From IMG/VR virus record IMGVR_UViG_3300022937_000184, positions 1 through 20,587 of that record: 20,587 nucleotides of DNA. One strand, 5' to 3'. The notes under the pieces were generated by a model. That model did no database searches and was not told where the DNA came from. It worked only from the letters and a program-made list of their open reading frames with translations. Shown piece after piece: positions 13,483-20,587 of the stretch (positions are counted from its first letter, which is position 1; the number at the start of each line of letters is the position of its first letter). Source of the stretch: a virus. The position numbers and the translations under genes were made by a program.

Positions 13483-14312
13483 TGTCAGGTGTACTTGCTT
13501 TATTTTCTGGGATCAATGCCGGTGCTTTACCATACAACATTGATTACCTAGTTGTTGGTGGTGGAGGCGCTGGCGGCTATGCTGCCGGTTATGCTGGCGG
13601 TGGAGGCGCTGGCGGCTTTAGGTCTGATGTAAAAACTATTGAACCAAACACGGTTTACGTCGTAACCATTGGCGCAGGGGCTGCGGGGCGCAATACCACT
13701 GGCGGCTCCGTTCGTGGTGGCGCGTCAAGTTTTGATGGTTTTGAGTCCGCTGGCGGTGGCTCAGGTGATGCCACTGGTGGGTGCTGCGCACAATCCGGCG
13801 GCTCAGGTGGTGGTGGAAGTGGCAGCAGCGTGGGCGCATACCCGGGAGCGGCTGGTAATTCTCCGGCCACAAGTCCCTCACAAGGCTATCCGGGGGGCAA
13901 TGGCGCATACATACCTGAATTGGCGACGGGTAGACCCGGTGGTGGTGGTGGAGCCGGGGGCGCTGGTAGAAGTAGCCCTCCATACCCAAATCATGACTAT
14001 GGTGCCGGTGGCCCGGGAGCCGATTGGAACTCACAAGGGCCTTTTGCGGGCGGCGGAGCACCTGCTTTTGGGAGTAGCGGTGGCTCTGGAGCCGGTGGCA
14101 CTGGCACGCCCGCTACAGCTAATACTGGGAGTGGCGGAGGCGGGGGCTATAGTTCCGGCTCTGTAGCGGGAGGTAATGGCGGCTCTGGCGTAGTCATCCT
14201 GAAAATTCCAGCAAGTGATTACTCTCGTACGTACACAGGCCCTGCAACAGCTACGCCCAGTGGAGACTACGTATACCTTAAATTTACAGGTTCGGGGAGC
14301 TATACAGGATAA
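13482..14312 (+). CDS. Glycine-rich tail fibre / adhesin
   Basis: A 276-residue protein, the start chosen at ATG 13482 overlapping the previous stop; the longer frame from 13455 lies inside the upstream gene. After 25 residues comes I-D-Y-L-V-V-G-G-G-G-A-G-G, the typical opening of glycine-rich phage fibre domains. Residues 30-235 are dense in Gly runs (G-G-G-G, G-G-S-G-G-G-G-S), which in some phage adhesins form packed polyglycine helices that display variable loops. The domain closes with N-G-G-S-G-V-V-I-L-K-I, and a 35-residue beta-rich tail follows. The role, receptor binding, is inferred from the family. A relic of another such gene lies at 15727. Confidence 0.78.
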   Translation: MSGVLALFSGINAGALPYNIDYLVVGGGGAGGYAAGYAGGGGAGGFRSDVKTIEPNTVYVVTIGAGAAGRNTTGGSVRGGASSFDGFESAGGGSGDATGGCCAQSGGSGGGGSGSSVGAYPGAAGNSPATSPSQGYPGGNGAYIPELATGRPGGGGGAGGAGRSSPPYPNHDYGAGGPGADWNSQGPFAGGGAPAFGSSGGSGAGGTGTPATANTGSGGGGGYSSGSVAGGNGGSGVVILKIPASDYSRTYTGPATATPSGDYVYLKFTGSGSYTG

Positions 14313-14315
14313 TTT

Positions 14316-14891
14316 ATGAGCTTTTACAGCATACCGACAATGCAAAGGCCGATGGAAGACTGGGCCTACTGGGAAGATGCATTAAGCGCCAAGCAGATAG
14401 CCATGGTCAAGAAAATGGCATTTAGAGGGAAGGGCACTGGCTTTGTAGCCCAAGATACAGAAGACGAGAGTATCCGAAGCACAAAGCTGCATTGGATGGA
14501 ATTGACTGAAGATACAACCCCGATATATAGCGCCATTGGGCATGTTGCGGCGAGCCTTAACGCCCAATTCTTTGGGTTAGACCTCACAGGATTTAGTGAG
14601 AGAATCCAGCTTTGCAACTACAAGGCAAAGGAGAAGGGGCACTACGACTGGCATAACGACATTGGCAATGGGGCAGTGAGGAAACTATCTCTTGCCATGC
14701 AACTAACAGACCCCTCCAAATACGAGGGGGGAGATTTAATCCTGTCCCCATCTGGGCACGATATTGTAGTCCCGAAGAAGGCGGGGTACATTGCGGTATT
14801 CCCATCGTGGACTCCACATAAGGTAACTCCGGTTACTAAGGGTAGTAGACAGTCATTGGTTGCTTGGTTTACCGGGCCAGCGCTTAGATAA
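14316..14891 (+). CDS. 2-oxoglutarate/Fe(II)-dependent oxygenase (PKHD-type)
   Basis: A 191-residue protein with the prolyl-4-hydroxylase-like double-stranded beta-helix signature. H113-x-D115 (in Y-D-W-H-N-D) and H168 (in W-T-P-H-K-V) would bind iron, and R178 ten residues later would bind 2-oxoglutarate. All three iron ligands and the Arg are present, so activity is likely. Residues 137-144 (E-G-G-D-L-I-L-S) and 157-163 (G-Y-I-A-V-F-P) are usual strands of this fold. Such enzymes hydroxylate protein side chains or other substrates, and many marine phages carry them. It lies three bases after the glycine-rich fibre and before a fibre paralogue, so a virion fibre is a possible substrate. That is inference only. 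Confidence 0.85.
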   Translation: MSFYSIPTMQRPMEDWAYWEDALSAKQIAMVKKMAFRGKGTGFVAQDTEDESIRSTKLHWMELTEDTTPIYSAIGHVAASLNAQFFGLDLTGFSERIQLCNYKAKEKGHYDWHNDIGNGAVRKLSLAMQLTDPSKYEGGDLILSPSGHDIVVPKKAGYIAVFPSWTPHKVTPVTKGSRQSLVAWFTGPALR

Positions 14892-14913
14892 TACATGAAC
14901 TATAGGTGCGAAC

Positions 14914-15414
14914 ATGGCTACTTACGATAATGATTTACGCTTAACAGAGCTAACTACAGGCGATGAGATCGGTAGCTGGGGCGATGTTTCGAACCTTAAC
15001 CTAGAGCTTATCGCCGAGTCTCTTAGCTACGCCACACAGGATGGGTTTGCTTCTGATGCAGACGCCACTACAACTGTTGCTGATGGTGCTTCTGATCCGA
15101 CCCGTGCCATATATCTCAAGGTAACTTCCAGCGCAACACTAACCGCTACGCGCACCCTGACTATCGCCCCCAACACAATTAGCCGCCTGATGTGGATAGA
15201 GAACGCCACTACAGGGGGTCAGTCCATTACAATAGCCCAAGGCTCCGGTGGTACAGTAACAATAGAAACCGGACAGAATAAAACAATTTACCTTGATGGT
15301 GCTGGGGCCGGGGCCGCAGTTATTGATGCAATGGCAAGTTCAAACATACAAGCGCAACTAAATACAAAAGCAACGGTCGATGATGCCTTGGCGTTGTCTA
15401 TAGCTTTAGGGTAA
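14914..15414 (+). CDS. Short fibre protein, paralogue of the 12412 fibre N-terminus
   Basis: A 166-residue protein whose first 140 residues align without gaps over most of their length with residues 1-140 of the fibre at 12412. Shared blocks include D-A-T-T-T-V-A-D-G and V-T-S-S-A-T-L-T-A-T-R-T-L-T-I-A-P-N-T-I-S-R, and differences are spread evenly. Instead of a shaft and tip, it ends in a 25-residue helix (I-Q-A-Q-L-N-T-K-A). It may be an adaptor for the fibres that follow or a fibre that lost its tip. The ribosome site is weak (AGGTG at 14903-14907). Paralogy is directly visible; function is inferred. Confidence 0.75.
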   Translation: MATYDNDLRLTELTTGDEIGSWGDVSNLNLELIAESLSYATQDGFASDADATTTVADGASDPTRAIYLKVTSSATLTATRTLTIAPNTISRLMWIENATTGGQSITIAQGSGGTVTIETGQNKTIYLDGAGAGAAVIDAMASSNIQAQLNTKATVDDALALSIALG

Positions 15415-15419
15415 TTCTC

Positions 15420-15728
15420 ATGGCAAATACATTTAAAAATTACACGGGCGCGTCAATAGGCACATCACCCAGCACTGTATACACCGTTCCAGCGAGTACC
15501 ACGGCGGTTATCATCGGGCTGAACTTGGCTAATCGCACTGCAAGTAGCGTGACTGTAGACGTACAACTTGGTTCTACCTATATCGTTAAAGCCGCGCCTG
15601 TCCCTACGGGGTCAGCTTTGAGTGTGCTGGAAGGTAAAATAATCGCGGAAACCACAGAAACTATCGTGGTTACATCAGATACGGCGTCTTCAATAGATGC
15701 GATTGTGAGCGTACTGGAGCAGACCTAA
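15420..15728 (+). CDS. Small beta-sandwich virion protein
   Basis: A 102-residue protein beginning M-A-N-T-F-K-N-Y-T-G-A-S-I-G. It is rich in Thr, Val, Ser and Ala, with alternating hydrophobics (T-A-V-I-I-G-L-N-L-A-N and V-T-V-D-V-Q-L) that indicate a small beta sandwich. Proteins with this opening occur in many marine phages next to fibre genes, without a function. The start lies three bases after GGTAATT, matching the ribosome block used by three other genes here. The stop abuts a fibre-gene relic at 15727. Confidence 0.72.
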   Translation: MANTFKNYTGASIGTSPSTVYTVPASTTAVIIGLNLANRTASSVTVDVQLGSTYIVKAAPVPTGSALSVLEGKIIAETTETIVVTSDTASSIDAIVSVLEQT

Positions 15729-15762
15729 TGGCGGCTCAGGTATAGTAATCATAAGGTATCAG
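15727..15762 (+). pseudogene. Relic of a glycine-rich fibre gene (C-terminal end only)
   Basis: Between two genes, frame 1 reads N-G-G-S-G-I-V-I-I-R-Y-Q. This matches the closing strand of glycine-rich phage fibres and lines up codon by codon with N-G-G-S-G-V-V-I-L-K-I at 14175-14207 of this window, including identical AAT GGC GGC codons. No start or ribosome site serves it. I infer that a second glycine-rich fibre gene stood here and was deleted, leaving its end. Chance similarity of about 11 codons is the alternative. Confidence 0.45.
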
Positions 15763-15767
15763 TACCA

Positions 15768-16130
15768 ATGGCACATTTTGCAAAAGTAGAAAATGGGATT
15801 GTTACGCAAGTTATCGTTGCGGAACAGGATTTTGTGGATACACAAGAAGGCACTTGGGTGCAGACCTCCTACAACACGCGGGGTGGAGTTCACTACAGCC
15901 CTGAGACTGGTGAACCGGATGGCGGGGTAGCACTGCGGAAGAACTACGCTGGTATTGGCGATACATACGATTCCGCGAGGGATGCCTTTATACCGATACA
16001 GCCGTACCCAAGCTGGGTGTTGAACGAAGATACTTGCTCGTGGGATTCCCCTGTACCTTATCCGACAGACGGAAAACTCTATGATTGGAACGAAGACACC
16101 CAGCAGTGGGATGAGATTACCCAGCCCTAA
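15768..16130 (+). CDS. Tail-region protein of a family shared with cyanophages
   Basis: A 120-residue protein with M-A-H-F-A-K-V-E-N-G-I-V at the start, W-V-Q-T-S-Y-N-T-R-G-G in the middle, and then R-K-N-Y-A-G-I-G-D-T-Y-D and P-Y-P-S-W-x-L. I recognise this series from many cyanophage genomes, where it is unassigned but often close to fibre genes. The last 30 residues are Trp/Asp-rich (Y-D-W-N-E-D-T-Q-Q-W-D). It has no signal peptide. It probably belongs to the virion or assists fibre assembly; the role is inferred from context alone. Confidence 0.75.
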   Translation: MAHFAKVENGIVTQVIVAEQDFVDTQEGTWVQTSYNTRGGVHYSPETGEPDGGVALRKNYAGIGDTYDSARDAFIPIQPYPSWVLNEDTCSWDSPVPYPTDGKLYDWNEDTQQWDEITQP

Positions 16131-16142
16131 CGAGATACGATA

Positions 16143-17075
16143 ATGGCCTATATAGGAAATCAGCCTGTCCCACAGGCTACGCAGACCAGAGACAGCTTTA
16201 CCGCTACTGCAAGCCAAACTACGTTTACTACGTCTGGTGGGTATTCTATTGGGTACATAGACGTATTCATGAACGGCGTGAAGCTGGCTAATGCGGACTT
16301 CGCTGCTTCTGACGGCAATACCGTGGTTCTTGCTTCGGGTGCGGCGGCTGGTGACATAATTGATATTATTGCTTACGACACATTTGTAGTAGCGCAGAAT
16401 ACTTATACTCGCTCGACTTTCACAGCTACAGCGGCCCAGACTACTTTCTCTGTTAATTATACCGTTAACTTCATCGATGTCTTCATGAACGGTGTTAAGT
16501 TAATTGTCGGCACTGACGTTACAGCAACCAGCGGCTCAGAGATTGTATTGGCTTCGGGTGCGGCGGCTGGCGATATAATAGAGACAATAGCGTACGGGAC
16601 ATTCTCGGTAGCAGGTACCCTAGCGCCTTCCGACATCGGTGTAACCGTACAAGCCTACGATGCTGACACCACAAAGAATGACGTAGCAAACACGTTCACC
16701 GCAGACCAGACAATCAGTGCGGAACTCATAGCAGATAGCTATAACGAGTCTTATAACGCAGTTACATCCACATCTAATGCGACCACTGTTGACTGCGAGA
16801 CAGGTAACGTCTTTAGCCACACCCTGACTGAAAACACCACCTTCACCTTTAGCAATCCCCCGGTATCTGGGACAGCCTATGCTTTCTCTTTGCGGGTTGT
16901 GCAGGACGCTAGTGCGTCAGGATACACGGTCACATGGCCCGGTGCGGTTGATTGGCCTTCTGCTACAGCCCCTACGCTTACCGCCACCGCAGACGCGGTT
17001 GATTGGTTTGTTTTTTCTACCGTTGACGGTGGAACAACTTGGTATGGATTTACTTCGGGACAGGCGCTCGCATAA
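16143..17075 (+). CDS. Tail fibre-type protein with tandem 63-residue domains and a cassette tip
   Basis: A 310-residue protein in three parts. Residues 19-81 and 93-154 are tandem copies of a beta domain (F-T-A-T-A-x-Q-T-T-F, then I-D-V-F-M-N-G-V-K-L, then L-A-S-G-A-A-A-G-D-I-I). Residues 155-205 are a linker. Residues 206-310 are a terminal domain repeated in the gene at 19886, with S-H-T-L-T-E-N-T-T-F-T-F-S-N-P and D-G-G-T-T-W-Y-G-F-T. Similar domains are common in marine phage fibres. The stop overlaps the start of the large fibre gene (TAATGA), so the two are probably made together as parts of one fibre. Confidence 0.75.
   Translation: MAYIGNQPVPQATQTRDSFTATASQTTFTTSGGYSIGYIDVFMNGVKLANADFAASDGNTVVLASGAAAGDIIDIIAYDTFVVAQNTYTRSTFTATAAQTTFSVNYTVNFIDVFMNGVKLIVGTDVTATSGSEIVLASGAAAGDIIETIAYGTFSVAGTLAPSDIGVTVQAYDADTTKNDVANTFTADQTISAELIADSYNESYNAVTSTSNATTVDCETGNVFSHTLTENTTFTFSNPPVSGTAYAFSLRVVQDASASGYTVTWPGAVDWPSATAPTLTATADAVDWFVFSTVDGGTTWYGFTSGQALA
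16197..16604 (+). repeat. Tandem beta-domain repeat within the 16143 fibre
   Basis: Units 16197-16385 and 16419-16604 encode 63 and 62 residues with the same order of motifs and share an identical 20-base run at their GCTTCGGGTGCGGCGGCTGG core. Eleven residues separate them. Confidence 0.8.
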
Positions 17076-17180
17076 TGAGTAACTATACTAAGTTAATGCA
17101 ACAAGCCGCCGCTGGTATTGGTGGCGGTTTCTACCCGTACACGGTAGATTATTCTGCGCGGTTTAATGACGATGATTCTG
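16758..17180 (+). repeat. Fibre cassette junction, copy 1
   Basis: This spans the tip domain of the first short fibre (16758-17075) and the first 35 codons of the LamG fibre. It matches 19967-20388 in gene order, length and overlap of stop and start. Protein identity is high, but many silent positions differ, so the duplication is not recent. The two copies are 3209 bp apart. Confidence 0.8.
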
Positions 17181-19879
17181 CTTATCTTAGTAGAACGCCA
17201 TCTGCGGGAAACTCCAAAACATTTACGATTTCTTATTGGATGAAGGTTGCCAGTCCCACTCCAGTTGATTTTATGCTTGCCGCACGGAACAGTTCTGGTG
17301 GGGCTTTTTTCTCTATTAAGTACCAAACAAACGGTGCGTTACAATTAAACGACTCACAAAACTCAGATGCGCTAAATTTAATAAGCAATGCACTCCACAG
17401 AGATGTATCTTCTTGGTATCACATTGTTGTTGCTATGGATACAACACAAGCAACATCGTCTGATAGGTGTAAGATATATGTAAATGGGGTGCAAATAACA
17501 AGTTTCTCAACATCCTCATACCCCGCACAAAACGCTAACATGATTTGGAATACTGCTGTTGGGCACTACATAAATTGCACTGTGGATGGTAGTGGTAATC
17601 CAACTTCGCTTTGGGATGGATATTACTCACAAGTGTCCCATGTAGACGGTCAAGCACTAGACCCTACATCGTTCGGTAAATTTAAAAACGGTGTCTGGGT
17701 TCCTAAAAGACCATCTGTAACTTACGGCACCAACGGCTTCTACTTAGACTTCGCAGACTCATCCAATCTGGGTAACGATGTCAGTGGCAACAACAATGAC
17801 TTCACATCTTCAGGGCTGACAAGTTCTGACCAGATGATTGATACGCCTACGAATAACTTCTGTACCTTAAATCCACTAGACGGAGTGGCAACTGCTGAAG
17901 GAAACCTACAACAGCCAGCACGTTCTTCTTCTTGGGCAACTTGTCAGTCAACTATGGCCTTCCCAAAAACAGGCAAGTGGTATTGGGAAGCAGGTGTATT
18001 TGGGAGTGGCACATCTGACGTTGGCTCTATAGGTATATCTGCTGACCCAGCAAGTTCTTATGTCGGAAGTACCACTAACGGTTATGGTTATGTTGGGGCA
18101 AATGGGAATATTTATGTGTCGGGGGCGGCTACTGCATACGGAGCGACCTATGGTGCGAACGATATAATAGGAATACTTTTTGATGCGGATAATGGAGACT
18201 TAACCTTCTATAAAAATGGTACAAGTCAGGGTGTGGCTGAATCAGGTTTAGATACTAGCATTGATTACAGACCCGCTGTTTCACAATATAACGCCTATGT
18301 AACCAACGTAAACTTTGGACAAAACGGAACATTCAACGGTGCTGTAACAGCCGGAGGCAACTCAGACGCTAACGGCATAGGTGACTTTAAATACACAGTA
18401 CCAACAGACGCACTAGCACTCTGCACAGCCAACCTCGCAGAACCTACCATCGGGCCTAACATAGACGAAAACTCTTCAGGCACAACGTCTGATGAGAACT
18501 TCGCTCCTGTACTCTACACAGGCAACGGCACAGCTATCGGTAGCGGTGGCAAGACCATCTCTGACTTGGTGTTCCAGCCTGACTTTGTATGGATTAAGAA
18601 CAGGGACGCGGCTGACAACCACATGATGTTTGATGCTGTGCGTGCTGCCACTAAGTATCTGTCGTCCGACACGACTACTGCGGAAACAACAGACACGGAA
18701 TCACTGACATCCTTTGCTTCTACCGGATTTACGCTTGGTAATAACGTAGCAGTAAATACCAACGCTGAAGACTATGTAGCTTGGAACTGGAAAGGCAACG
18801 GTTCTGGTGTATCTAATACAGACGGAACCATAACATCTACTGTCTCTGCTAATCAGGATGCTGGGTTTAGTATTGTTACTTATACCGGGAATGGCACGGC
18901 GGACAGCACAATCGGTCATGGATTAAACGCCAAGCCAAAGCTGATACTCGTCAAAAACATAAGTTCAGCAACTGATTGGATGGTATACAGCGAAGATTGC
19001 ACAAAAGATTACTACTTAGTATTAAATACCACTGATGCACAAGTATCAGCTTCTAATTTCTGGGGCGGAACAGGCCCAACAACATCTACATTTCAGGTTG
19101 GGGCACCTCCCCCTGCTGGGTATATGACGAAAGGTTCGACTTCATATATGTCTATTGGCGGTTCTGGCACACAAGCAAGCCCTTATTCCGGTAATTCAAC
19201 GAACCATGCACATAGCACACAAGGGGTTGCTAACTTTGCTGTCGCAGGGGGAGCGGGCGTTCTTTACTGGAAAGTAACTGTTAGTTCGGAGGCGAGTTAC
19301 GACTTTGCTAGACTTTATGTTGATGGATCGCTGAAAGTTAATATCTCAGGAAGTACGTCCAGAACTTCCTCACAAGCTGTCAATAGCGGGTCTAGTGTAC
19401 AGTTTCGATATTACAAAGACGGTTCTGTGTCGTCTGGCGCGGATACGGGATATTTGAACTATTTATATTTAGTTCCAAGCAGTTCAGGGAAAGGAGCGAA
19501 TGACAATGGCGATAACTATGTGGCCTACTGTTTTGCAGAAGTTGAATCTTTCAGTTCCTTCGGGAAATTCACCGGGAACGGCTCGGCTGACGGCCCCTTT
19601 GTCTACACAGGTTTCAGACCTGCTTTTATTATGGTTAAGAGAACTGATGCTTCAAGTGACTGGGTTCTTTGGGATGAAAAACGTGACCCTTATAACTATA
19701 TGGGCAGGGAACTACAACCAGATAAAAGTGACGCTGAATTATCTTTAAGCGAAGACCTTGACTTTTTATCTAACGGCTTCAAGCTAAGAGGGTCTGGTAC
19801 AAATTTTAACGGATCAGGCGGCACATACATTTACATGGCATTCGCAGAAAATCCTTTCAAATACGCAAACGCAAGGTAA
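17075..19879 (+). CDS. Large tail fibre: LamG-like, SPRY-like and DUF7483-like domains
   Basis: A 934-residue protein; ATG 17075 overlaps the previous stop and is preferred over the upstream in-frame TTG. Residues 25-220 resemble a LamG/concanavalin-type carbohydrate-binding sandwich (F-T-I-S-Y-W-M-K, then W-Y-H-I-V-V-A-M-D, then I-Y-V-N-G). Residues 295-410 resemble SPRY (K-W-Y-W-E-A-G-V and F-D-A-D-N-G-D-L-T-F-Y-K-N-G). Residues 460-934 match a marine phage fibre family I recall as DUF7483 (F-Q-P-D-F-V-W-I-K-N-R, V-A-W-N-W-K, F-A-E-N-P-F-K-Y at the end). An extra domain of about 130 residues (677-808) interrupts the last part. Receptor recognition is inferred. Confidence 0.78.
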   Translation: MSNYTKLMQQAAAGIGGGFYPYTVDYSARFNDDDSAYLSRTPSAGNSKTFTISYWMKVASPTPVDFMLAARNSSGGAFFSIKYQTNGALQLNDSQNSDALNLISNALHRDVSSWYHIVVAMDTTQATSSDRCKIYVNGVQITSFSTSSYPAQNANMIWNTAVGHYINCTVDGSGNPTSLWDGYYSQVSHVDGQALDPTSFGKFKNGVWVPKRPSVTYGTNGFYLDFADSSNLGNDVSGNNNDFTSSGLTSSDQMIDTPTNNFCTLNPLDGVATAEGNLQQPARSSSWATCQSTMAFPKTGKWYWEAGVFGSGTSDVGSIGISADPASSYVGSTTNGYGYVGANGNIYVSGAATAYGATYGANDIIGILFDADNGDLTFYKNGTSQGVAESGLDTSIDYRPAVSQYNAYVTNVNFGQNGTFNGAVTAGGNSDANGIGDFKYTVPTDALALCTANLAEPTIGPNIDENSSGTTSDENFAPVLYTGNGTAIGSGGKTISDLVFQPDFVWIKNRDAADNHMMFDAVRAATKYLSSDTTTAETTDTESLTSFASTGFTLGNNVAVNTNAEDYVAWNWKGNGSGVSNTDGTITSTVSANQDAGFSIVTYTGNGTADSTIGHGLNAKPKLILVKNISSATDWMVYSEDCTKDYYLVLNTTDAQVSASNFWGGTGPTTSTFQVGAPPPAGYMTKGSTSYMSIGGSGTQASPYSGNSTNHAHSTQGVANFAVAGGAGVLYWKVTVSSEASYDFARLYVDGSLKVNISGSTSRTSSQAVNSGSSVQFRYYKDGSVSSGADTGYLNYLYLVPSSSGKGANDNGDNYVAYCFAEVESFSSFGKFTGNGSADGPFVYTGFRPAFIMVKRTDASSDWVLWDEKRDPYNYMGRELQPDKSDAELSLSEDLDFLSNGFKLRGSGTNFNGSGGTYIYMAFAENPFKYANAR
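19103..19498 (+). other. Domain insertion within the large fibre gene
   Basis: Residues 677-808 lie between T-S-T-F-Q-V-G and N-D-N-G-D-N-Y-V-A-Y-C-F-A-E-V. From memory of the family, these two motifs are normally joined by only a few residues. The inserted part begins with A-P-P-P-A-G-Y, then G-G-S-G-T-Q-A-S-P, and forms a beta-rich module with W-K-V-T-V and L-Y-V-D-G-S-L-K-V. It ends in a Gly/Ser linker (S-S-S-G-K-G-A). No start or ribosome site suggests a separate gene. Confidence 0.55.
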
Positions 19880-19885
19880 ACGACA

Positions 19886-20284
19886 ATGAGTTTAGCAAGA
19901 GACTTGGCAGACAGCCTATTTACAAAAGTAACAACCTTTGACTCTGGCGTTATTGAGGAATTTACGGCCGTTACTTCTACCAGCAACGCGACCACTTGCG
20001 ATATGCAGGACGGTACGAACTTCTCTCACACACTGACAGAGAACACCACGTTTACCTTTAGCAACCCGGCTTCAAGCGGTAAGGTGACTAGCTTTACTCT
20101 CAAGATCATACAGGACGCTAGTGCCTCCGGGTACACTGTGACATGGCCTGCTTCGGTAGATTGGCCTTCTGCTACTGCACCTACACTGACAGCCACAGCG
20201 TCAGCCGTAGACTACTTTGTGTTTTTAACTAGCGATGGCGGTACTACTTGGTACGGCTTCACTGCTGGACAGGCGATGGCGTAA
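19886..20284 (+). CDS. Short fibre protein, second copy of the cassette tip domain
   Basis: A 132-residue protein. After 27 residues of helical leader (M-S-L-A-R-D-L-A-D-S-L-F), residues 28-132 repeat the terminal domain of the fibre at 16143, with the same length to the stop (318 bases each). It lacks the two beta domains of that protein, so it is a shortened relative. It too ends with TAATGA, overlapping the start of a LamG-type fibre. The N-terminal helix could be a trimerisation or attachment segment. Function is inferred from paralogy. Confidence 0.78.
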   Translation: MSLARDLADSLFTKVTTFDSGVIEEFTAVTSTSNATTCDMQDGTNFSHTLTENTTFTFSNPASSGKVTSFTLKIIQDASASGYTVTWPASVDWPSATAPTLTATASAVDYFVFLTSDGGTTWYGFTAGQAMA

Positions 20285-20388
20285 TGACTAGTTCTAAGAA
20301 TTTAATACAAGCCGCCGCTGGCGTCGGTGGTGGTTTCTATCCGTATGCGGTGGATTACTCTGTGCGGTTTAATGCTGGCGACTCTCCG
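19967..20388 (+). repeat. Fibre cassette junction, copy 2
   Basis: Second copy of the junction at 16758-17180. The tip domain is exactly 318 bp in both copies. The start of the LamG gene is one codon shorter here. Confidence 0.8.
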
Positions 20389-20587
20389 TATTTATACAGG
20401 ACTTTAAGCGGATCAATCTCGACATGGACTCTAAGTTTCTGGATAAAACGAGGCGTCATTACTTCATCAAGTTATCAATATCTTTGGAGTTGTGCGACAT
20501 CTGGTAGCGATGATGGTCTTGCTATTGCATCAACGGCTGGATCAACTCCTGATGGAATGTATTTATTCAATAACAGTGGCGGGTTGA
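20284..20587 (+). CDS. LamG-type tail fibre, second copy (5' end only)
   Basis: An open frame runs from ATG 20284 to the edge, about 101 residues. It starts M-T-S-S-K-N-L-I-Q-A-A-A-G-V-G-G-G-F-Y-P-Y and continues V-D-Y-S-V-R-F-N, then L-S-F-W-I-K, in line with the start of the large fibre at 17075. It is therefore the second half of a repeated two-gene cassette. After the first 35 residues the two proteins diverge quickly, as expected for a binding region. The product and length beyond the window are unknown. Confidence 0.75.
   Translation, partial: MTSSKNLIQAAAGVGGGFYPYAVDYSVRFNAGDSPYLYRTLSGSISTWTLSFWIKRGVITSSSYQYLWSCATSGSDDGLAIASTAGSTPDGMYLFNNSGGL

Noticed and set aside
13636-14061. Minus-strand frame of 141 codons rich in His and Arg
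   Set aside because: It is the complement of Gly-rich codons in the fibre gene and has no start signal.
13550-14180. Gly-codon repeats as a CRISPR or satellite array
   Set aside because: The repeats are irregular in spacing, follow the codon frame, and have no constant repeat/spacer pattern.
11692-20587. Diversity-generating retroelement acting on the fibre genes
   Set aside because: No reverse transcriptase, no template repeat with adenine-specific changes and no C-type lectin end is visible.
1-20587. tRNA or rRNA genes
   Set aside because: I saw no cloverleaf-like segment or conserved rRNA stretch. A covariance-model tRNA search on both strands would be decisive.

Overview
The window is a block of virion-structure genes from a tailed double-stranded DNA phage. 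Every gene I can support lies on the + strand, tightly packed, with many TAATG or ATGA stop/start overlaps. The gene content resembles environmental, mostly marine, tailed phages. I recognise this from recurrent small-protein motifs and from the portal / GroES-like / scaffold / gpT-like capsid / adaptor / fibre order. There is no tape-measure, sheath or tail-tube gene, and two head-tail adaptor-type proteins are present, so a short-tailed (podovirus-like) virion is the best guess. The host cannot be named from this sequence. Terminase, lysis and replication genes are not in the window.

Layout. 1-2809: the end of a small Cys-rich protein, a large P22-like portal protein, and a 50-residue basic peptide that starts inside the portal stop region. 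2812-3917: an AT-rich HNH-type nuclease gene, a small helical protein and a GroES-like co-chaperonin. 3928-6987: scaffold-like protein, a head-region unknown, a probable capsid decoration protein and the gpT-like major capsid protein, closed by a strong rho-independent terminator. 7022-7128: a leader with three interlocking inverted repeats. 7129-9086: two small beta-rich proteins, then five small Lys/Arg/Gly-rich proteins, two of which end in an almost identical 48-bp repeat. 9087-11233: two adaptor-like proteins with a zinc-ribbon protein and another small peptide between them. 11244-20587: tail-surface genes, including fibre paralogues, a glycine-rich fibre, a 2-oxoglutarate/Fe(II) oxygenase, a relic of a second glycine-rich fibre, and a tandemly repeated two-gene fibre cassette whose second copy runs off the end.

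How it works together (inference from families): the portal, scaffold and capsid proteins build the prohead, perhaps helped by the GroES-like protein acting with host GroEL. The adaptors close the neck after packaging. The fibre genes form a modular, recombining host-recognition region. The small basic proteins have no known job. Their shared C-terminal motif (R-G-x-G-x-A-x-K-G) and repeated K-x-G-G motifs, together with the interlocking leader RNA, are the least explained parts of the window.
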